A DNA stretch of 64,000 nt from Paenibacillus sp. D2_2 (GTDB lineage Bacteria > Bacillota > Bacilli > Paenibacillales > Paenibacillaceae). The notes below the pieces were generated by a model. The model had not been told where the DNA came from. It made no database searches and saw only the letters and a program-made list of their open reading frames with translations. This document shows, one piece after another, positions 28,464 to 38,334 of the stretch; the stretch's first letter is position 1; each line of letters starts with the position of its first letter. The position numbers and the translations under genes were made by a program. The DNA is taken from contig NZ_CP133605.1 in NCBI RefSeq assembly GCF_031199965.1, positions 1,024,501 to 1,088,500 on the forward strand. The letters are read 5' to 3'.

Positions 28464-29765
28464 ATGAGAATGGTTGATTTGATTGCGAAGAAACGGGACG
28501 GCAAAGAGCTGACGACAGAGGAGATCAACTTTATTATTGAAGGTTACACGAACGGGAGCATTCCGGACTATCAGATGAGTGCCTTCGCGATGGCTATATT
28601 TTTCCGCGACATGACGGAGCGGGAGCGGGCCGATCTGACGATGGCTATGGTGAATTCCGGGGATACAATTGATCTGTCGGCGATCGAAGGCATTAAGGTG
28701 GATAAGCACTCTACCGGCGGCGTGGGCGACACAACGACCCTGGTTCTGGCGCCACTCGTTGCTGCATTGGATATTCCGGTAGCGAAGATGTCTGGACGTG
28801 GACTTGGACATACAGGTGGTACAATCGACAAGCTGGAATCGATCGAAGGCTTCCATGTTGAGATCAGTAAAGACGAATTTGTGAGCTTGGTCAACAATCA
28901 CAAGATCGCAGTAATCGGCCAGACGGGCAACCTTACCCCGGCAGACAAAAAGCTGTATGCATTGCGTGATGTTACGGCAACCGTTAACTCGATTCCGTTG
29001 ATCGCTAGCTCCATTATGAGTAAGAAGATTGCAGCCGGATCGGATGCTATCGTACTTGATGTGAAGACAGGCGCAGGCGCCTTCATGAAGACACCGGAGG
29101 ATGCGAAAGAATTAGCGCATGCGATGGTTAGCATCGGTAACAATGTCGGACGCAAGACGATGGCTGTTATCTCGGATATGAGCCAGCCGCTTGGCCGTGC
29201 GATCGGTAACTCCCTGGAGGTACAGGAAGCGATCGATACACTGCGCGGTCATGGACCGGAAGATCTCGAGGAACTGTGCTTTGCTCTTGGTAGACAAATG
29301 GTGTACCTCGCCGGTAGAGCTTCTTCGTTAGAGGATGCAGAGGAGCAACTGAAGGAAGTCATCCACAACGGTAAAGCATTGGATAAGTTCAAGGAATTTA
29401 TCGCGAACCAAGGCGGTGATCCGGAGGTTGTAGATCATCCGGAGAAATTGCCTCAGGCCGCTTACCGGATCGAGGTTCCTGCACGTGAAGACGGCATTGT
29501 AGCCGAGATCGTTGCCGACGAGATCGGAACGGCAGCTATGCTACTTGGCGCAGGCCGTGCAACCAAGGAATCTGAGATTGACCTTGCTGTTGGTCTGATG
29601 CTGAACAAGAAGATCGGTGACGCCGTGAAGGCGGGCGAATCGCTGGTAACGATCCATGCGAACCGCGAGAAAGTAGACGATGTTATCGAGAAGATCTACG
29701 CTAACATCCGCGTCGCTAATCATGCTGATGCACCGGTGCTGGTGCATGAGATTGTGACGGAGTAA
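28464..29765 (+). CDS. pdp: Pyrimidine-nucleoside phosphorylase
   Basis: 433 residues, intact. It phosphorolyses uridine, thymidine and deoxyuridine. Glycosyltransferase family 3 N-terminal helical domain [21 protein letters not shown], then the family signature [19 protein letters not shown] near residue 108 and the phosphate-binding [13 protein letters not shown] near residue 81. KTGAGAFM and the C-terminal PYNP domain ([29 protein letters not shown]) complete it. It is the last gene of the salvage unit and is followed by a strong terminator. The 276-nt gap to deoD contains the type B element, so transcript continuity from deoD is uncertain. Confidence 0.97.
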   Translation: MRMVDLIAKKRDGKELTTEEINFIIEGYTNGSIPDYQMSAFAMAIFFRDMTERERADLTMAMVNSGDTIDLSAIEGIKVDKHSTGGVGDTTTLVLAPLVAALDIPVAKMSGRGLGHTGGTIDKLESIEGFHVEISKDEFVSLVNNHKIAVIGQTGNLTPADKKLYALRDVTATVNSIPLIASSIMSKKIAAGSDAIVLDVKTGAGAFMKTPEDAKELAHAMVSIGNNVGRKTMAVISDMSQPLGRAIGNSLEVQEAIDTLRGHGPEDLEELCFALGRQMVYLAGRASSLEDAEEQLKEVIHNGKALDKFKEFIANQGGDPEVVDHPEKLPQAAYRIEVPAREDGIVAEIVADEIGTAAMLLGAGRATKESEIDLAVGLMLNKKIGDAVKAGESLVTIHANREKVDDVIEKIYANIRVANHADAPVLVHEIVTE

Positions 29766-29828
29766 CAGCGGGGAAACGTTTATTAGTAACCTCTAGGCTC
29801 CCAATGGGATACAAAGACACGCAAGCGC

Positions 29829-29878
29829 GAAAAGCGAGCAGAATACAGGCAGTTAGCCTGGCATTCTGCTCGCTTTTT
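29829..29878 (+). terminator. Terminator of the deo cluster
   Basis: AAAAGCGAGCAGAAT / ATTCTGCTCGCTTTTT with an inner CAGGC-GCCTG stem and a T run, 64 nt after the pdp stop. Confidence 0.92.
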
Positions 29879-29959
29879 CTTTACTTTGCTATTATTGCGC
29901 ATTGTTCCTAGGCGAGGCGTGGTGTTCGCTGCATGACGGAGGTCGGTCGCTAGCTGGCT

Positions 29960-30175
29960 TATCGCTAGAAACGCTAACGAAACTGTGACACGCTATTGCC
30001 GCGAAATCGAGGCAATTATAAGTCTAACGAAACTCCATAACGTTATTCGGCTCCAAAACAGGCCAAAACCCTGCAAATTTGTGAAATAACGATATCCTGT
30101 TTCGTTAGAATTTTTTAGCATCCAATTTTGCCTGAATAGCGATTGTCAGTTTCGTTAGAGTTCCGTTAGAGTGCA
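29960..30175. repeat. Cluster of CTAACGAAAC repeats in inverted arrangement
   Basis: CTAACGAAACT occurs at 29974-29984 and 30024-30034. Its complement AGTTTCGTTAG occurs at 30148-30158, with a one-mismatch version at 30098-30108 and a degenerate tail (ttccgttagag) at 30161-30171. This fills the otherwise empty 29879-30374 gap, which has no gene. Confidence 0.6.
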
Positions 30176-30374
30176 GGGGTTCTTCATAGAATGTCGATCA
30201 TCCATCTATACGGAGAGAATATTGTATTTCAGAGCGTACATTCAGCATATAGAAGCCTGGCTATGTTGCAAATGGTTTGTATATGATTTGTCGTATTCCT
30301 CTATAGATACATAGATTTAAAGCCTGCTATAATATATAAAGCTACTAGTAAAAATACAAAGAAGGTAATTCAGC

Positions 30375-30686
30375 ATGATGAAAATCGACAGATTAGAGGT
30401 CGAGAAGGAACTTCGCAGGTTGGTTGGGGCGAAGGTTTATGTGCATAGTGAGGCGACATCGTATATGTTCGTTCGCAATTTTTCGGTACAGTTGACGGAG
30501 GCTCATATTGCCGGGGAAGGGACGTATCGTGTGGCACTGCGATTCAACGGAGATGGCTGGCTTCGAATGGAGGCACTTACCGATTACGAGGTGGATGATC
30601 AGGGGCGGTTGCTGTTGGCCGGTTTTGATGACAAGGGAAGAATGGATGTCGCTCTCCATTTGGGAAGGGAGGCTTTCCCAGAATGA
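30375..30686 (+). CDS. yojF: YojF family protein (DUF1806)
   Basis: 103 residues, intact. A small cytosolic protein with LVGAKVYVHSEATSYMFVRNF and YRVALRFNGDGWLRMEALTDYE, matching the Bacillus YojF family. In Bacillus, yojF precedes yojG (bshB2) exactly as here. The stop overlaps the bshB2 start by 4 nt (ATGA), so the two are translationally coupled. The function of YojF is unknown; a link to bacillithiol biosynthesis is inferred from this conserved pairing. Confidence 0.88.
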   Translation: MMKIDRLEVEKELRRLVGAKVYVHSEATSYMFVRNFSVQLTEAHIAGEGTYRVALRFNGDGWLRMEALTDYEVDDQGRLLLAGFDDKGRMDVALHLGREAFPE

Positions 30687-31402
30687 GCAGTCATGATCAA
30701 GAAGAGTCCCGCAAGCTGCTGCTGGTACTCGCGCACCCGGATGATGAGACTTTCATCTGCGGAGGAACTCTTGCTAAATACGCAAGTGAGGGAGTTCAGA
30801 TTACACTTGTCAGTGCAACGAGAGGTGAGATGGGACGGCGCATGGGGAATCCCCCTTATCTAAATCGGGAGACGATTGCCGCAGCGCGTGAGCGGGAGCT
30901 ACGTAATGCCTGTGACTGTCTTGGTATTCAGCAGCTGCAATTTCTGGACATTCGCGATAAGACGGTGGAGTTCATCGATGAGGAGCAATTAATTTCCCGG
31001 ATTGAGGGGATTATACACGATACCACTCCTGACGTCGTACTCACTTTCCATGAGACGCTAGGAGGCCACCCGGATCATTGCGCGATCGGCAAGGTGACTA
31101 CAGCGGCATGCCGTCGAGCTGGTAAGCAGGACTCTTTATACTATATATCGTTTGGTAATAGAATGGAGCGGCCAGAGCGCTATGGATATACCCGGAACGA
31201 TATTGTAAAAATCGATGTGTCCGCTCATTTAGAAGCGAAGTTGGCTGCATTCCGTGCGCATCGCTGTCAGTCAGAGATCGACGAATGGGTATGGCAGCCA
31301 GATCATGAGGCGCTGGCCCGTTTTGGGGCATCTGAGTATTTTATCCAAGCGGAGCCACTGTCTTCGGACCGCCGGAATCCCTATGACTTATTTCACGAAT
31401 AA
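30683..31402 (+). CDS. bshB2: Bacillithiol biosynthesis deacetylase BshB2 (PIG-L/LmbE family)
   Basis: 239 residues, intact. A zinc deacetylase that removes acetyl from GlcNAc-malate (and possibly bacillithiol S-conjugates). The PIG-L motif AHPDDETFICGGTLAKY near residue 18 provides the His-Asp-Asp zinc site, with the third ligand in GGHPDHCAIG near residue 128. The segment GEMGRRMGNPPYLNRETI is typical of the BshB2 subgroup. It is coupled to yojF by an ATGA overlap and ends at a terminator that overlaps its stop region. The other bacillithiol genes (bshA, bshC) are not in this window. Confidence 0.92.
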   Translation: MSSHDQEESRKLLLVLAHPDDETFICGGTLAKYASEGVQITLVSATRGEMGRRMGNPPYLNRETIAAARERELRNACDCLGIQQLQFLDIRDKTVEFIDEEQLISRIEGIIHDTTPDVVLTFHETLGGHPDHCAIGKVTTAACRRAGKQDSLYYISFGNRMERPERYGYTRNDIVKIDVSAHLEAKLAAFRAHRCQSEIDEWVWQPDHEALARFGASEYFIQAEPLSSDRRNPYDLFHE

Positions 31403-31426
31403 GAGGCCTTTTTGGCCTCTTTTCTA
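31400..31426 (+). terminator. Terminator of yojF-bshB2
   Basis: AAGAGGCC / TGGCCTCTTTT hairpin starting within the stop codon. Confidence 0.85.
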
Positions 31427-31563
31427 CGCGAAAATGTTGTTTTCATGATAGTTCATGTATATCACTTCATTCTTTCAACAAGAGTGGTATAATAGGACGG
31501 CATAACCCTTTTTTAAGAGAAGAAGCAATTGGACAGAAATAATGCCAAAGAAGTGATAATGCG

Positions 31564-32964
31564 ATGAATAGTGCCAGTACCATGTCTAGCTTCAAGCGGA
31601 AATCGGTATTTCTGCTGAATAAGTATTTTACGGGGGAAGTCCTCGATTATAAACAAATTATAGCGATCATTATTCCAATCCTGGTTGACCAGGCTTTTAT
31701 TATTTTGATGAGCTTATTGAATACAGCAATGATCAGCTCCTCCGGGGTCGCTGCGGTTAGTGCCGTGAGCATGGTCGATTCGCTGAATATTTTCCTCATT
31801 AACGTGTTCGTCGCTGTGGCTACCGGCGGAACGGTCATAGTGGCGCAATATAAGGGCAGAGGGGACAATGAGATGGTCTCTAAATCTGCCGCTCAAGCTA
31901 TATCTGCGGTAGCGATTATATCAGTATTCATCAGTGCATTTGTCGTTATTTTTCATGTACCAACTATAAATTTGCTGTTTGGTCGAGCGGATGCGGACGT
32001 GCTTCAGAGCGCGAAGATTTACTTGATCGGCAGCTGTATCTCTTACCCGTTCATAGCTATATTTCAAGCGGTTAACGGAGCACTTCGTGGCGTAGCAGAG
32101 ACCAAGGCATGTCTCGGTCTGTCGTTGATCATGAACATTACTTTCCTGGTTCTGAACGTGTTGTTTATCACGGTTCTAGACATGGGGGTAATGGGGCTGA
32201 TTATTTCAATGCTAACGGCTCGGATATTGGGTATGGTTACTTCGCTGATCTATTTGCTGAAATACAACCAGACACTGCGTTTCCGTATCCAGAATGCTAT
32301 TCGGTTGAATTGGTCCATTTTGAAGAAAATTATGATCATTGGGGTTCCGTTTGCAGCGGAGCAGATGTTCTTTAACGGGGGTAAGCTGTTAACGCAGACC
32401 TTTATCGTACAGCTAGGAACATTGGCTATTACAGTGAATGCGATTAGCGGCTCCATTTCGCTACTTTTCCAGATTGGGGCCAACGCTTTGAGTATCGCTG
32501 TTGTTACCGTAGTTGGTCAATGCATCGGACGAAGGAATATCGCTGACGCCAGGAAGTATGTTAAGTCATTCCTCGGATTGTCTACTGTTTTCTTCATAAT
32601 TGCAGATATCATTCTATTGCCGTTGTTCCCGTTAATCGTCAGACTGTTCTCCCCACCTGCGGAGATCATACCGACGATCTTCCAGTTAACCGTTCTAATT
32701 GCTATTGCACAGCCATTGTTCTGGTCGTTTAGTTTCATTACGCCATCGGCGCTGCGGGCTGCTGGTGATTCCAATTTCACCTCGATCTCCTCGCTGCTCT
32801 CGATGTGGCTGCTTCGTGTCATACTAGGGTATTTGCTCGGAATTACATTTGGCTTCGGAATCATGGGGGTATGGATCGCCATGGTTACGGAATGGGTCGT
32901 TCGGGGCTCGATGTTTATGTGGCGTTTCAAAGGCGAGAAGTGGTACAGCCGTAAGTTGATTTAA
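31564..32964 (+). CDS. MATE family multidrug/cation efflux transporter
   Basis: 466 residues, intact, with twelve predicted membrane helices in two bundles of six. MATE (NorM-like) motifs include the N-bundle IPILVDQAFIILMSLLNTAMI and VNGALRGVAETKACL, and the C-bundle pseudo-repeat PSALRAAGDSNFTS. Transporters of this family export cationic drugs or metabolites using Na+ or H+ gradients; the substrate cannot be read from sequence. It has its own terminator downstream and no linked regulator. The binding site is weak (AAAGAAGTGA), and a second in-frame ATG lies seven codons in. Confidence 0.92.
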   Translation: MNSASTMSSFKRKSVFLLNKYFTGEVLDYKQIIAIIIPILVDQAFIILMSLLNTAMISSSGVAAVSAVSMVDSLNIFLINVFVAVATGGTVIVAQYKGRGDNEMVSKSAAQAISAVAIISVFISAFVVIFHVPTINLLFGRADADVLQSAKIYLIGSCISYPFIAIFQAVNGALRGVAETKACLGLSLIMNITFLVLNVLFITVLDMGVMGLIISMLTARILGMVTSLIYLLKYNQTLRFRIQNAIRLNWSILKKIMIIGVPFAAEQMFFNGGKLLTQTFIVQLGTLAITVNAISGSISLLFQIGANALSIAVVTVVGQCIGRRNIADARKYVKSFLGLSTVFFIIADIILLPLFPLIVRLFSPPAEIIPTIFQLTVLIAIAQPLFWSFSFITPSALRAAGDSNFTSISSLLSMWLLRVILGYLLGITFGFGIMGVWIAMVTEWVVRGSMFMWRFKGEKWYSRKLI

Positions 32965-33023
32965 TCGGAACGCCTGTTATGGATTGAGGTCATCTGTAAT
33001 ATTTTATTCTCTCATAATTGCAA

Positions 33024-33063
33024 AGTCGCTGATGCTCGGATTAAGGGCATCGGCGATTTTTTT
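33024..33063 (+). terminator. Terminator of the MATE gene
   Basis: GTCGCTGATGC / GCATCGGCGAT stem (one mismatch/GU) with a 12-nt loop and seven T residues. Confidence 0.9.
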
Positions 33064-33075
33064 GATTTCTAGGGG

Positions 33076-33106
33076 TTGAACCTCCAGCTACTGGAGGTTG
33101 TATGCT
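33076..33106 (+). promoter_or_regulatory. MerR-type promoter (19-bp spacer) of hydrolase 1
   Basis: TTGAAC (33076-33081), exactly 19 nt, TATGCT (33101-33106). The spacer region holds a perfect 9-bp dyad AACCTCCAG-cta-CTGGAGGTT. An over-long spacer with a central dyad is the hallmark of MerR-activated promoters. Confidence 0.85.
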
Positions 33107-33153
33107 TGGTTCGAGCAAGCAGCAAGAACAGTATACAAGGAGGTTTTATATTT

Positions 33154-34587
33154 ATGAGATCTATTGAAATGGTATTAACGATCTTAAATGTTTTATTGCT
33201 CGGTTGGATCATATTTGCGAGAACCAAGACACAGCGAGGACTGCTCATTGGATTTGGTGCTTCTGCTATTGTCGTACTGGTGCATGGGATCGTTGAAGGC
33301 ATGCGTTGGCAGATGATCCCGGTCTATGCCTTGACTTTGCTCCCAATTCTGGTGTTGGCATGCAGGCGGTTATTCAAACCGTTGAAAGAGAAGGATGGCA
33401 ATAAGAAAAGATCACGTATTCGATGGATATTCACGATGGTTCTGGCCGTACTATATTCAGCTATCGCCATCGCGCTGCCAATATTATTGCCAGGTCTTCA
33501 CATTCGAGCAGCCTACAGGCCCGTATAAGGTTGGTACGGTTACTTATGATTGGAAGGATGAACAACGGGAAGAGACCTTTACATCGGATCCTGGTGATAA
33601 ACGTGAGTTGATGGTGCAGATCTGGTACCCTGCCGATTCACAGGCAAAAGGCCGTACAGCACCTTACATTTCAAACGCGGATGTTTTCGCCGAGGGATTC
33701 AGTACGATTCTGAATCTACCGAAGGCTTTGTTCACAACGTTCGGCTATGTGAAGACGCATGCTATCGAGTCTGCTGAACTGTCTCAGGAGGAATCGACCT
33801 ATCCAGTACTCTTGTTCTCCCATGGATTTAGTGGACACAAGAATCAGAACACCTTCCAGGTCGAGCAGTTAGCAAGTCATGGTTATATCGTGGTTGGGAT
33901 CGACCACACATACAGCAGCACAGCATCTGTCTTTGCAGATGGTCGGGTGGCTCCTTATGTGCAGCAGGATTTGAACTCAGGCACCTACCTGGATCAAGCC
34001 AATCCTGGATGGGTAGAAGACGCGAAGTTTGTGCTCGATCAAGTGGAGAAGCTGGCGAAGAACGATCCCGATAACCGGTTACAGGACGAATGGATCTGCA
34101 GAATGTGGGGATGTTCGGTCATTCCTTTGGCGGAGCAACGAGTACGCAGATGCTCATGGAGGATGAGAGGATCAAAGCAGCCGTGAATCTGGATGGCATC
34201 TTGTACGGCAAGCAGCGGATTCCGGCAGGAGGGTTAGAGAAGCCGTTCCTCATGATGAGTGCGGATGGATCGCTCAATAGCGTGCAGCTAATTGAAGAAC
34301 CCGAACTCAGACAGATGATGGAGGAACTGATTGCACGGTACGAGCATGTAGACGAAGGCGGCAACTACTGGATGAAGCTCAATCATATGACGCATATGGG
34401 CTTTACGGATTTGTACCTGCTCTCGCCACTGTTTGAGGAGATGGAGGGCGTGGATGTACGGCAGGCTCACCGACTTATTAACGCGTACTCCCTGGATTTT
34501 TTCAACCATTATTTGAAGCACCAGCCATTGCAGCTGCTAGAGCAGAACATCGGTGAACATCCGGATTTCACTCTGCAAAAAGGTTAA
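33154..34587 (+). CDS. Membrane-anchored alpha/beta hydrolase, PAF-acetylhydrolase-like, copy 1 (two frameshifts)
   Basis: 477 residues when repaired. Four N-terminal hydrophobic helices (residues 4-21, 30-47, 50-66, 85-108) precede an esterase domain like plasma PAF acetylhydrolase/dienelactone hydrolase. Motifs are PGDKRELMVQIWYPA, LLFSHGFSGHKNQ (oxyanion region), GYIVVGIDHTY and the nucleophile elbow GMFGHSFGGAT, with later Asp (MSADGS) and His (NHMTHMGFTD). Breaks: an extra G at 33493-33494 (repair gives LPVFTFEQPTGPYKVG) and a missing C at 34087 (repair gives QDRMDLQNVGMFGHS). It is paralogous to the gene at 35779. Its MerR-type promoter and the tail-to-tail MerR gene suggest inducible expression in response to an organic compound or envelope stress. 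Confidence 0.85.
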
Positions 34588-34610
34588 GTCACATTGGACA
34601 TTGGAATCAT

Positions 34611-34630
34611 TGAGGGCGCTTGGCCCTCGA
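34611..34630. terminator. Short hairpin between convergent hydrolase 1 and MerR 1 genes
   Basis: TGAGGGC / GCCCTCGA with a 5-nt loop, in the 51-nt gap. There is no long T run, so it is a weak terminator at best. Confidence 0.45.
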
Positions 34631-34638
34631 TGGTTCGC

Positions 34639-35582
34639 TTAGTTCTGCCGAAGCCTCCATTGGATGCCCTGATACAAAAGGAGGTTCCCTTTATACAGCT
34701 GGTGGTACTGTGGACTGATGATGGCGCATAACGTATTGCACCGTTCCAGATGCTTGGTCTGGGTGCTCTCGAAATATTCGACATAATGTTGGAAGAAGTC
34801 TTCATCAGGGTCAATCTGATCTGAATTCGTGTAGAGCATGGCCATATCTTCCACAATGGACTGTACAACCTTGCTGCCCGCAGTACATTTATTCTTCCAT
34901 GCATGATTCAACCGATCATGAATATGCTCCAGTTTATTTCTCCAGGTAGCAGCATTATAGCGAGGCTGTTGCACAATCTGTGAGAAACCCAGCTCGACTT
35001 GCTTGAGATCCGCGATAAATTGAGGATCGTTCATGAGATCTTGCAGTTCCTGCCAGGCGGCTGCCTGCTTGGCCGAAGTCTTGGGATGATGGACGACGAA
35101 CTTGTTGAAATGATATAAAGAGGGTCTCTCCACTCGCTCGGGATGCCCTCAAATAGATTCGCCTCCTCAACTTTATCCGCGATAAACTGTTTACGATTCT
35201 CGATATTGATGGTCCGAGCGTTCACTAAATCGTGGATGTAATGGAGTGAATCGTCACCATGCGCCTCTGCTTGACGCAAGATGGATATCATATTCGCGAT
35301 TGTGTTCGCCTGTGTCTCCAGGGACTCGATCTGCCACGCCAGCGCTTTCTCCACGGTTAGTTCTCCCGCAATTAACTGATGAATCTCGTCGATACCAAAA
35401 TCTAAGTAACGCAATGTGGTAATGAGTTCTAAACGCCATATATCATCTACCGAATACAGTCGATGCCCGCCTTCCGTATATTCAGTAGGTTTGAGCAGTC
35501 CGATTTCGTCGTAGTAACGGATCGTTTTGACGCTAGACCCAGTCATTTTTGCAACTTCGCCGATAAGATATTTCTTGCCCAC
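34639..35582 (-). CDS. MerR family transcriptional regulator, copy 1 (one frameshift)
   Basis: 314 residues when repaired. The N-terminal winged HTH is typical (KYLIGEVAKMTGSSVKTIRYY, DEIGLLKPTEYTEGGHRLYS) and is followed by a dimerisation coiled coil (residues 75-110). A 200-residue helical C-terminal domain carries no recognised ligand motif. One G is missing at 35122-35124 on the plus strand; repair gives EWRDPSLYHFNKFVVHHP, matching the paralogue EWRNPFLYNFNKHI. It starts at GTG 35582 with AGGGGGT about 6 nt upstream. It has no cysteine cluster, so it is an organic-effector rather than metal type. It probably activates one or both of the hydrolase promoters (33076 and 35701). Confidence 0.88.
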
Positions 35583-35700
35583 ATGATACCCCCTGTTTAA
35601 ATCAGATTATGTACGTCGATTCAAAGGCCTCCAGTCTTCTACGTTATTATCCTTGATTCGTTCCAGTATACACCTGTCCTTGCGGTTTGAAAAATGAGTG

Positions 35701-35731
35701 TTGAATGTCCCCTTAGGGGAGGTTTTATGCT
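35701..35731 (+). promoter_or_regulatory. MerR-type promoter (19-bp spacer) of hydrolase 2
   Basis: TTGAAT (35701-35706), exactly 19 nt, TATGCT (35726-35731), with a central dyad TCCCC-tta-GGGGA. Same architecture and identical -10 as the hydrolase 1 promoter but a different dyad sequence. Confidence 0.82.
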
Positions 35732-35778
35732 TGGATTCAGCAAGCAGATGGAACAGAAAAGAGGAGGTTTTATTTGTT

Positions 35779-37233
35779 ATGAGGACTTTTGAAATGTTGT
35801 CCGCAATCTTGAATATTTTATTGCTGGGTTGGTTGATATTCGCCAGGAACAGATCACAGCGAGGATTAATCCTAAGCGCCGGCATTTCAGCGCTATTCGT
35901 ACTGCTGCATGGGCTTATTGAAGGCATGCGGTGGCAAATGATTCCGGTCTATGGGATTACGCTTATTCCGATCGTGCTCCTGACCGTAAGGCATTTTAGC
36001 AAATCAAAAAAAGCAGAAAAGAAAACATCCCGAATCCGATTAACTCTGATAACGGCGTTGGCTGTACTTTACTCCTGCATTGCCGTGGCTTTGCCGCTCT
36101 TGCTTCCGGTATTTTCCTTTGAGAAACCGACAGGTCCATACAAAATAGGAACCGTATCCTATGCTTGGAAAGATGAGGGGCGGGAGGAGCTCCATACACC
36201 CGAACCAGGCGATAAACGAGAGTTGATGATACAGATTTGGTATCCAGCGAGTGAAGGCGCGAGGGGAAAAAAGGCACCTCACGTTCCTCACCCGGATATT
36301 TTTGCAGGGGAATACAGCGCAGCTTTGCATATGCCAAAACTACTGTTTACGAGCATGGGCTACGTCAAAACGCATGCGATTGAAGCGGCAGAATTATCGG
36401 ATCAGGAACAAGCTTATCCGGTACTTATTTTTTCGCATTCTTTAAACGGGATGAAGAATCAAAACACATTCGAAATTGAGCAATTAGTTAGCCATGGTTA
36501 TATCGTGGTGGGCATTGATCATACGTACCGGAGTACGATATCGGTGTTCCCTGATGGCCGTGTTGTGCCTTTTGTTCCTCAAGAGAGCAATACCATAGAC
36601 TATCTCGATAAAATCAACGAGGAATGGGTGGAGGATGCAAAGTTTGTGCTCGATCAAGTCGAGAAACTCGCCAAGAGTGATCCAGACCATCGATTTACAG
36701 ATCGGATGGATTTGGAGCGCATCGGTATGTTTGGTCATTCCTTCGGAGGGGCAACCACCACGCAAATGCTTATGACGGATTCACGAATCAAAGCAGCGAT
36801 CAATATGGATGGTGGGCTATATGGCAAGCTTCGGATTCCGGCCGATGGATTGAAGAAGCCGTTCCTGTTGATGAGTGCGGACGGTTCTCTGGCTGGCACT
36901 ACGCATATGAGCGACGAGGAAATCGCTTCTGAAGGCAGAACACGGAAGGAACTGGACAAGTTTTTTGCGGATACATTTGCTCGGCAAGCGTCCGTAACCA
37001 TAGGCGGCAACTATTGGATGACCATCAAAAACATGAAGCATATGGGTTTTACAGATATGTATTTGATGTCACCATTATATAAGAAGATGGAGGGCGTCGA
37101 TGTAAGAAGCGTACATCAGTTGATTAACGATTACACGCTGGATTTCTTTGACCATTATTTGAAGCAACAGCCGCTTAAATTACTGGATCAGAATATCGGT
37201 GACCATCCGGAGTTTTCATTGCAGAAAGGCTGA
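35779..37233 (+). CDS. Membrane-anchored alpha/beta hydrolase, PAF-acetylhydrolase-like, copy 2
   Basis: 484 residues, intact, co-linear with the copy at 33154. N-terminal four-helix membrane module (MLSAILNILLLGWLIFARN, LPLLLPVFSFEKPTGPYK), then the esterase domain with KRELMIQIWYPASEGA, LIFSHSLNGMKNQ, GYIVVGIDHTYRST, the nucleophile elbow GMFGHSFGGATTTQ, LMSADGS and KNMKHMGFTD. The active Ser, Asp and His equivalents are all present. The ATG at 35779 follows GAGGAGG at 11 nt. It is preceded by a MerR-type promoter and followed by a terminator shared with the convergent MerR 2 gene. The two copies probably arose by tandem duplication of a hydrolase-regulator cassette. The substrate is unknown; lipid esters are plausible given the family and membrane anchor. 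Confidence 0.88.
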   Translation: MRTFEMLSAILNILLLGWLIFARNRSQRGLILSAGISALFVLLHGLIEGMRWQMIPVYGITLIPIVLLTVRHFSKSKKAEKKTSRIRLTLITALAVLYSCIAVALPLLLPVFSFEKPTGPYKIGTVSYAWKDEGREELHTPEPGDKRELMIQIWYPASEGARGKKAPHVPHPDIFAGEYSAALHMPKLLFTSMGYVKTHAIEAAELSDQEQAYPVLIFSHSLNGMKNQNTFEIEQLVSHGYIVVGIDHTYRSTISVFPDGRVVPFVPQESNTIDYLDKINEEWVEDAKFVLDQVEKLAKSDPDHRFTDRMDLERIGMFGHSFGGATTTQMLMTDSRIKAAINMDGGLYGKLRIPADGLKKPFLLMSADGSLAGTTHMSDEEIASEGRTRKELDKFFADTFARQASVTIGGNYWMTIKNMKHMGFTDMYLMSPLYKKMEGVDVRSVHQLINDYTLDFFDHYLKQQPLKLLDQNIGDHPEFSLQKG

Positions 37234-37258
37234 GGGCTGTTTGCCCTCGGCTTTTTTT
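37229..37258. terminator. Terminator between hydrolase 2 and MerR 2
   Basis: GCTGAGGGC / GCCCTCGGC stem with a 5-nt loop and seven T residues on the plus strand. It overlaps the hydrolase stop codon. Confidence 0.88.
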
Positions 37259-37263
37259 GTTGA

Positions 37264-38208
37264 TTACAGCTGCTTAAGTTTCCATTGTATACCTTGCAGC
37301 AATAACTCGTTTCCTTTTGCGAACAAGCGGAATTTGGGACTCAAAGTAGAACATAGTGTGCTGAACCGTTCGATTCGTTCTGTTCTCGGATGCTGCGAAT
37401 ATTCGGCAAAGTAGCGAAAAAAATCCTCCTGGATCACGGATTGTCCAGAGCTCGCATATAGCATGGCCGTGTCCTCGACAATCTTTTGAACGTAAGGACT
37501 TTCGGCAGATTGCTTTTGCATCAACGCCGTATTTAACCGATTGTGAATTTCTTCAAGCTTCTTGACCCATCTTGCTGCATCATAATGAGGACGCTGGACC
37601 ATGTTGAAGAATAGAAATTCATGGTTTTTAAGGTCGGCTATAAACTGAGGATCGTTCAGGAGCTCCTGCAATTCATGCCAAGCAATCGTTTGTTTGGCCG
37701 ATATTTTCGTTTGATTGATAATATGTTTGTTAAAGTTGTACAGAAATGGGTTTCTCCATTCCACCGGAATGCCCTCTAACAATTGGGACTCTTCTACTTT
37801 TTCAAGGATAAATTGCTGGCGTTTCTCTGTGTTGACGGCTCGCGTGGTCACCAGATCATAAATATATTGCAAGGAAGTCTCTTCCTGCTCCTTCGCTTGC
37901 CGCAGAATGGATAACATATTCGCGAGTGTGCTCATTTGTGTCTCTATAGATTCAATCTGCCAGTCGAGTGCGTTGTCCAGCGGTATCTCGCCAGAGAGCA
38001 TCTGTTTAATCTCATCGATCCCGAAATCCAGGTAACGCAGGGTTGTAATTAGCTCTAAGCGCCATAGATCGGAAGATGTGTACAACCGATGTCCGCCCTC
38101 CGTATATTCTGTGGGCCGAAGCAGTCCGACCGTGTCATAGTAACGGACGGTTTTGATGGTAGTTCCGGTCATTTTTGCGGCTTCTCCGATGGAATATGTC
38201 TTGTCCAA
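37264..38208 (-). CDS. MerR family transcriptional regulator, copy 2
   Basis: 314 residues, intact, and close paralogue of the regulator at 34639 (same length). HTH: TYSIGEAAKMTGTTIKTVRYY, DTVGLLRPTEYTEGGHRLYT; helical C-terminal domain with EWRNPFLYNFNKHI and LRYLDFGIDEIKQML. The open frame reaches GTG 38217, but that GTG lies within the AGGGGGTG binding site. The TTG at 38208 is correctly spaced from it and aligns with the start of copy 1. It is divergent from the large membrane protein gene at 38335. It probably regulates the adjacent hydrolase promoter. Confidence 0.9.
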   Translation of the reverse strand: MDKTYSIGEAAKMTGTTIKTVRYYDTVGLLRPTEYTEGGHRLYTSSDLWRLELITTLRYLDFGIDEIKQMLSGEIPLDNALDWQIESIETQMSTLANMLSILRQAKEQEETSLQYIYDLVTTRAVNTEKRQQFILEKVEESQLLEGIPVEWRNPFLYNFNKHIINQTKISAKQTIAWHELQELLNDPQFIADLKNHEFLFFNMVQRPHYDAARWVKKLEEIHNRLNTALMQKQSAESPYVQKIVEDTAMLYASSGQSVIQEDFFRYFAEYSQHPRTERIERFSTLCSTLSPKFRLFAKGNELLLQGIQWKLKQL

Positions 38209-38334
38209 TGATGACACCCCCTGTTGTATTATACGACCTGCGCCCCATAACGGAGGTAAGGCTATTCTGCTATGATATAATAAATATACCTATAAAAGGA
38301 AGGTTTCTACATAGAGAGATAGGGAGAGGATCGG

